From Candidatus Omnitrophota bacterium (GTDB lineage Bacteria > Ratteibacteria > UBA8468 > B48-G9 > JAFGKM01): a DNA stretch of 6,743 nt. Position numbers and translations under genes: made by a program. The notes below the pieces were generated by a model. The model searched no databases. It was not told the origin of the DNA and saw only the letters and a list, made by a program, of their open reading frames with translations. How positions within the stretch are numbered: the first letter of the stretch is position 1; each line of letters opens with the position of its first letter. Shown here piece after piece: positions 5,631 to 6,743 of the stretch. Location of the stretch: NCBI GenBank assembly GCA_023818785.1, contig JAMWCO010000081.1, positions 1 through 6,743 of the forward strand, in the 5' to 3' direction.

Positions 5631-6305
5631 TTAGATATATTTTAAAATAAAAATAGGATTTTTTAAGACAACTAAATTATCTTTTTCTTCTTCTACTTGA
5701 TTTCTTCTTATGATAAAACATTTTTTTAATCCAATTTTCAATGGAATTTCACCATCTTCCTTTATATTGTCTCCTATATTTACAATTTTATTTGGTTCTA
5801 CTCCTATCTGAGCAATTGCTCTTTTCCATAATTCTATTTGATGTTTCTGTCCCCTTAAAATGTTTGCTCCTAAAATTCTTTTAAAATATTTTGAACCAGT
5901 TATATCACCAAGTCCTGCAACTTTTAAATTTAAAAGACATCCTACTATTGGATTATTACTCACTATAAAAAGATTTTTGCCTCTTTTATATAATTTTTTA
6001 ATCAATTTAACAGTATCTTTATAAACTATTTTATATTCATTATGCCAGTTGTAAATCCTTTCCCAGGTTTTTTCAATAGGTAAATTAAACTCAGCCAATA
6101 TATCAGGATAATCCCACCATATAACTTTGTTTGCATATTCTTCTATTTCCCTTTTTGCTTCTTCTGGACACCATCCTTCTTCTACCATTACATCTCTTAT
6201 AACTCCAAATATAGGATTCCCTAAGACAAGTTTCTCTTCCTGATATTTCTTCTCTGGATTATTATCTGTTATTGTTCCATCTATATCTATAAAGAAGTAA
6301 TCCAT
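5631..6305 (-). CDS. HAD superfamily phosphatase
   Basis: This 224-residue soluble protein carries all the haloacid dehalogenase motifs. Motif I is DIDGT at 7-11, with nucleophile Asp7 and acid/base Asp9. Motif II is Ser116 in VSNN (115-118), motif III is probably Lys154 in RGQKHQ, and motif IV is GDNIKED at 178-184 (Asp179, Asp184) for Mg2+ binding. About 85 residues between motifs I and II form a helical cap with many Trp, Glu and Lys residues, consistent with a C1-type cap. This is a Mg2+-dependent phosphomonoesterase, but the substrate cannot be read. The start ATG lies inside the end of the upstream gene (19-base overlap), without a clear ribosome binding site, so the two are translationally coupled. 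No separate promoter is seen. Confidence 0.9.
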   Translation of the reverse strand: MDYFFIDIDGTITDNNPEKKYQEEKLVLGNPIFGVIRDVMVEEGWCPEEAKREIEEYANKVIWWDYPDILAEFNLPIEKTWERIYNWHNEYKIVYKDTVKLIKKLYKRGKNLFIVSNNPIVGCLLNLKVAGLGDITGSKYFKRILGANILRGQKHQIELWKRAIAQIGVEPNKIVNIGDNIKEDGEIPLKIGLKKCFIIRRNQVEEEKDNLVVLKNPIFILKYI

Positions 6306-6743
6306 TTTCTAACCCATTCAACTATTGGAAGCCCTAAATCAACTATACAACTGGCAAGAAATATTATTCCTTCTATTTTTTCTTCATTAAGGTATTTAAG
6401 TCCAATCCCAACTTCTTTTATAAATAAATCAATTGGCATCTCTTTACCATTTCCATAGTCCCACATATAAATTCCAAGTGCTTTTCTTTTTTCAGGAACT
6501 ATATCACAAAATTTTTCAAAACATCCCTCAATTTTATTTATATCTTCTGACTTCCATATCCAGTAAGTTATCAAATCAAATTTTTCAAGATATTCTTTAA
6601 TAGGTAAATTTAATTGATGCTGATATAAAACAGTCCAAAGTTCAATCTCATTTTTATTAAATCTTTCTTTTATTTCTTCAATTTGTTCTGGTGTAAAAGG
6701 TGGTTTTTCTTTTACAAAAAAATCATCCATTATCGCTCCAACT
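6287..6743 (-). CDS. Unknown protein, probably the C-terminal part of a TIM-barrel-like protein (5' end outside window)
   Basis: The family is not securely recognised. An ATG at 6730 would give 147 residues, and a GGAG at 6736-6739 makes that start possible. However, the frame is open through the right edge (V-G-A-I before the Met), and the content looks internal to a larger protein. A strand ending in IMDDFF is followed by a helix, then by four further hydrophobic strands alternating with helices (numbered from that Met): LWTVLY (31-36), DLITYWIWK (52-60), ALGIYMWDYG (84-93) and IEGIIFLAS (119-127). Acidic or aromatic residues sit at the strand ends. This beta-alpha alternation is what the second half of a TIM barrel looks like, as in carbohydrate-acting enzymes, but no catalytic assignment can be made. 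It ends VEWVRKWITSL and overlaps the HAD gene by 19 bases, suggesting a shared pathway. Confidence 0.75.
   Translation of the reverse strand, partial: VGAIMDDFFVKEKPPFTPEQIEEIKERFNKNEIELWTVLYQHQLNLPIKEYLEKFDLITYWIWKSEDINKIEGCFEKFCDIVPEKRKALGIYMWDYGNGKEMPIDLFIKEVGIGLKYLNEEKIEGIIFLASCIVDLGLPIVEWVRKWITSL

Noticed and set aside
5613..5631. Small hairpin TATTG-GTTG-CAATA as a terminator of the HAD gene
   Set aside because: The stem is only five base pairs, AT-rich, and not followed by a T-run.
1..6743. A mobile element, CRISPR array, toxin-antitoxin pair or defence island
   Set aside because: There are no transposase or integrase motifs, terminal repeats, spaced direct repeats or defence domains. 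Apart from the two unrecognised edge genes, every gene has a known housekeeping, metabolic or membrane family. The tRNAs show no adjacent integration duplicates.

Overview
The window is bacterial and visibly AT-rich, with roughly 30% GC by eye. It is gene-dense, with overlapping start and stop codons and coding strands rich in purines and AGA codons. That style fits many deep-branching or thermophilic anaerobic lineages, but nothing here fixes the phylum. The signs of a bacterium are a bacterial-type ribosomal protein L13, GGAGG-type ribosome binding sites, sigma70-like promoter boxes, SppA, MarC and RDD membrane proteins, and two ordinary tRNAs.

Layout. Positions 1-3065 hold a leftward operon in the order L13 (2616-3065), a homocitrate synthase / Re-citrate synthase family enzyme (1390-2619), a LeuC/aconitase-type large subunit (133-1386), and the start of an unrecognised gene that runs off the left edge (1-136). 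Two of the three junctions are ATGA overlaps and the third is a 3-base gap, so the unit is very probably co-transcribed and translationally coupled. A 131-bp divergent promoter region (3066-3196) separates it from a rightward pair, the signal peptide peptidase SppA (3197-4189) and an RDD membrane protein (4194-4721). Six bases after the RDD stop lies the 3' end of a leftward tRNA-His (4728-4801). Upstream of that tRNA, on the same strand, are marC (4883-5455) and tRNA-Arg(TCG) (5473-5547). The right end carries a leftward pair: a HAD-family phosphatase (5631-6305) overlapped by the end of a barrel-like protein of unknown function (6287 to the right edge).

How the genes work together. The left operon ties a ribosomal protein to two enzymes that could act in sequence. 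A DRE-TIM acyltransferase would condense acetyl-CoA with a 2-oxo acid, and the aconitase-family dehydratase would isomerise the product. This could be citrate to isocitrate (Re-citrate synthase branch, towards 2-oxoglutarate and glutamate) or homocitrate to homoisocitrate (lysine or a related pathway). The sequence does not decide between them. SppA and RDD are probably envelope functions. MarC is a small membrane protein translated from the region just behind tRNA-Arg.

I see no mobile element, CRISPR array, toxin-antitoxin pair or defence system. The most unusual points are the L13-enzyme coupling without rpsI, the missing dehydratase small subunit at its expected place, tRNA promoters placed so that transcription would begin at or next to the mature tRNA 5' end, and a barrel-type gene that probably continues beyond the window.
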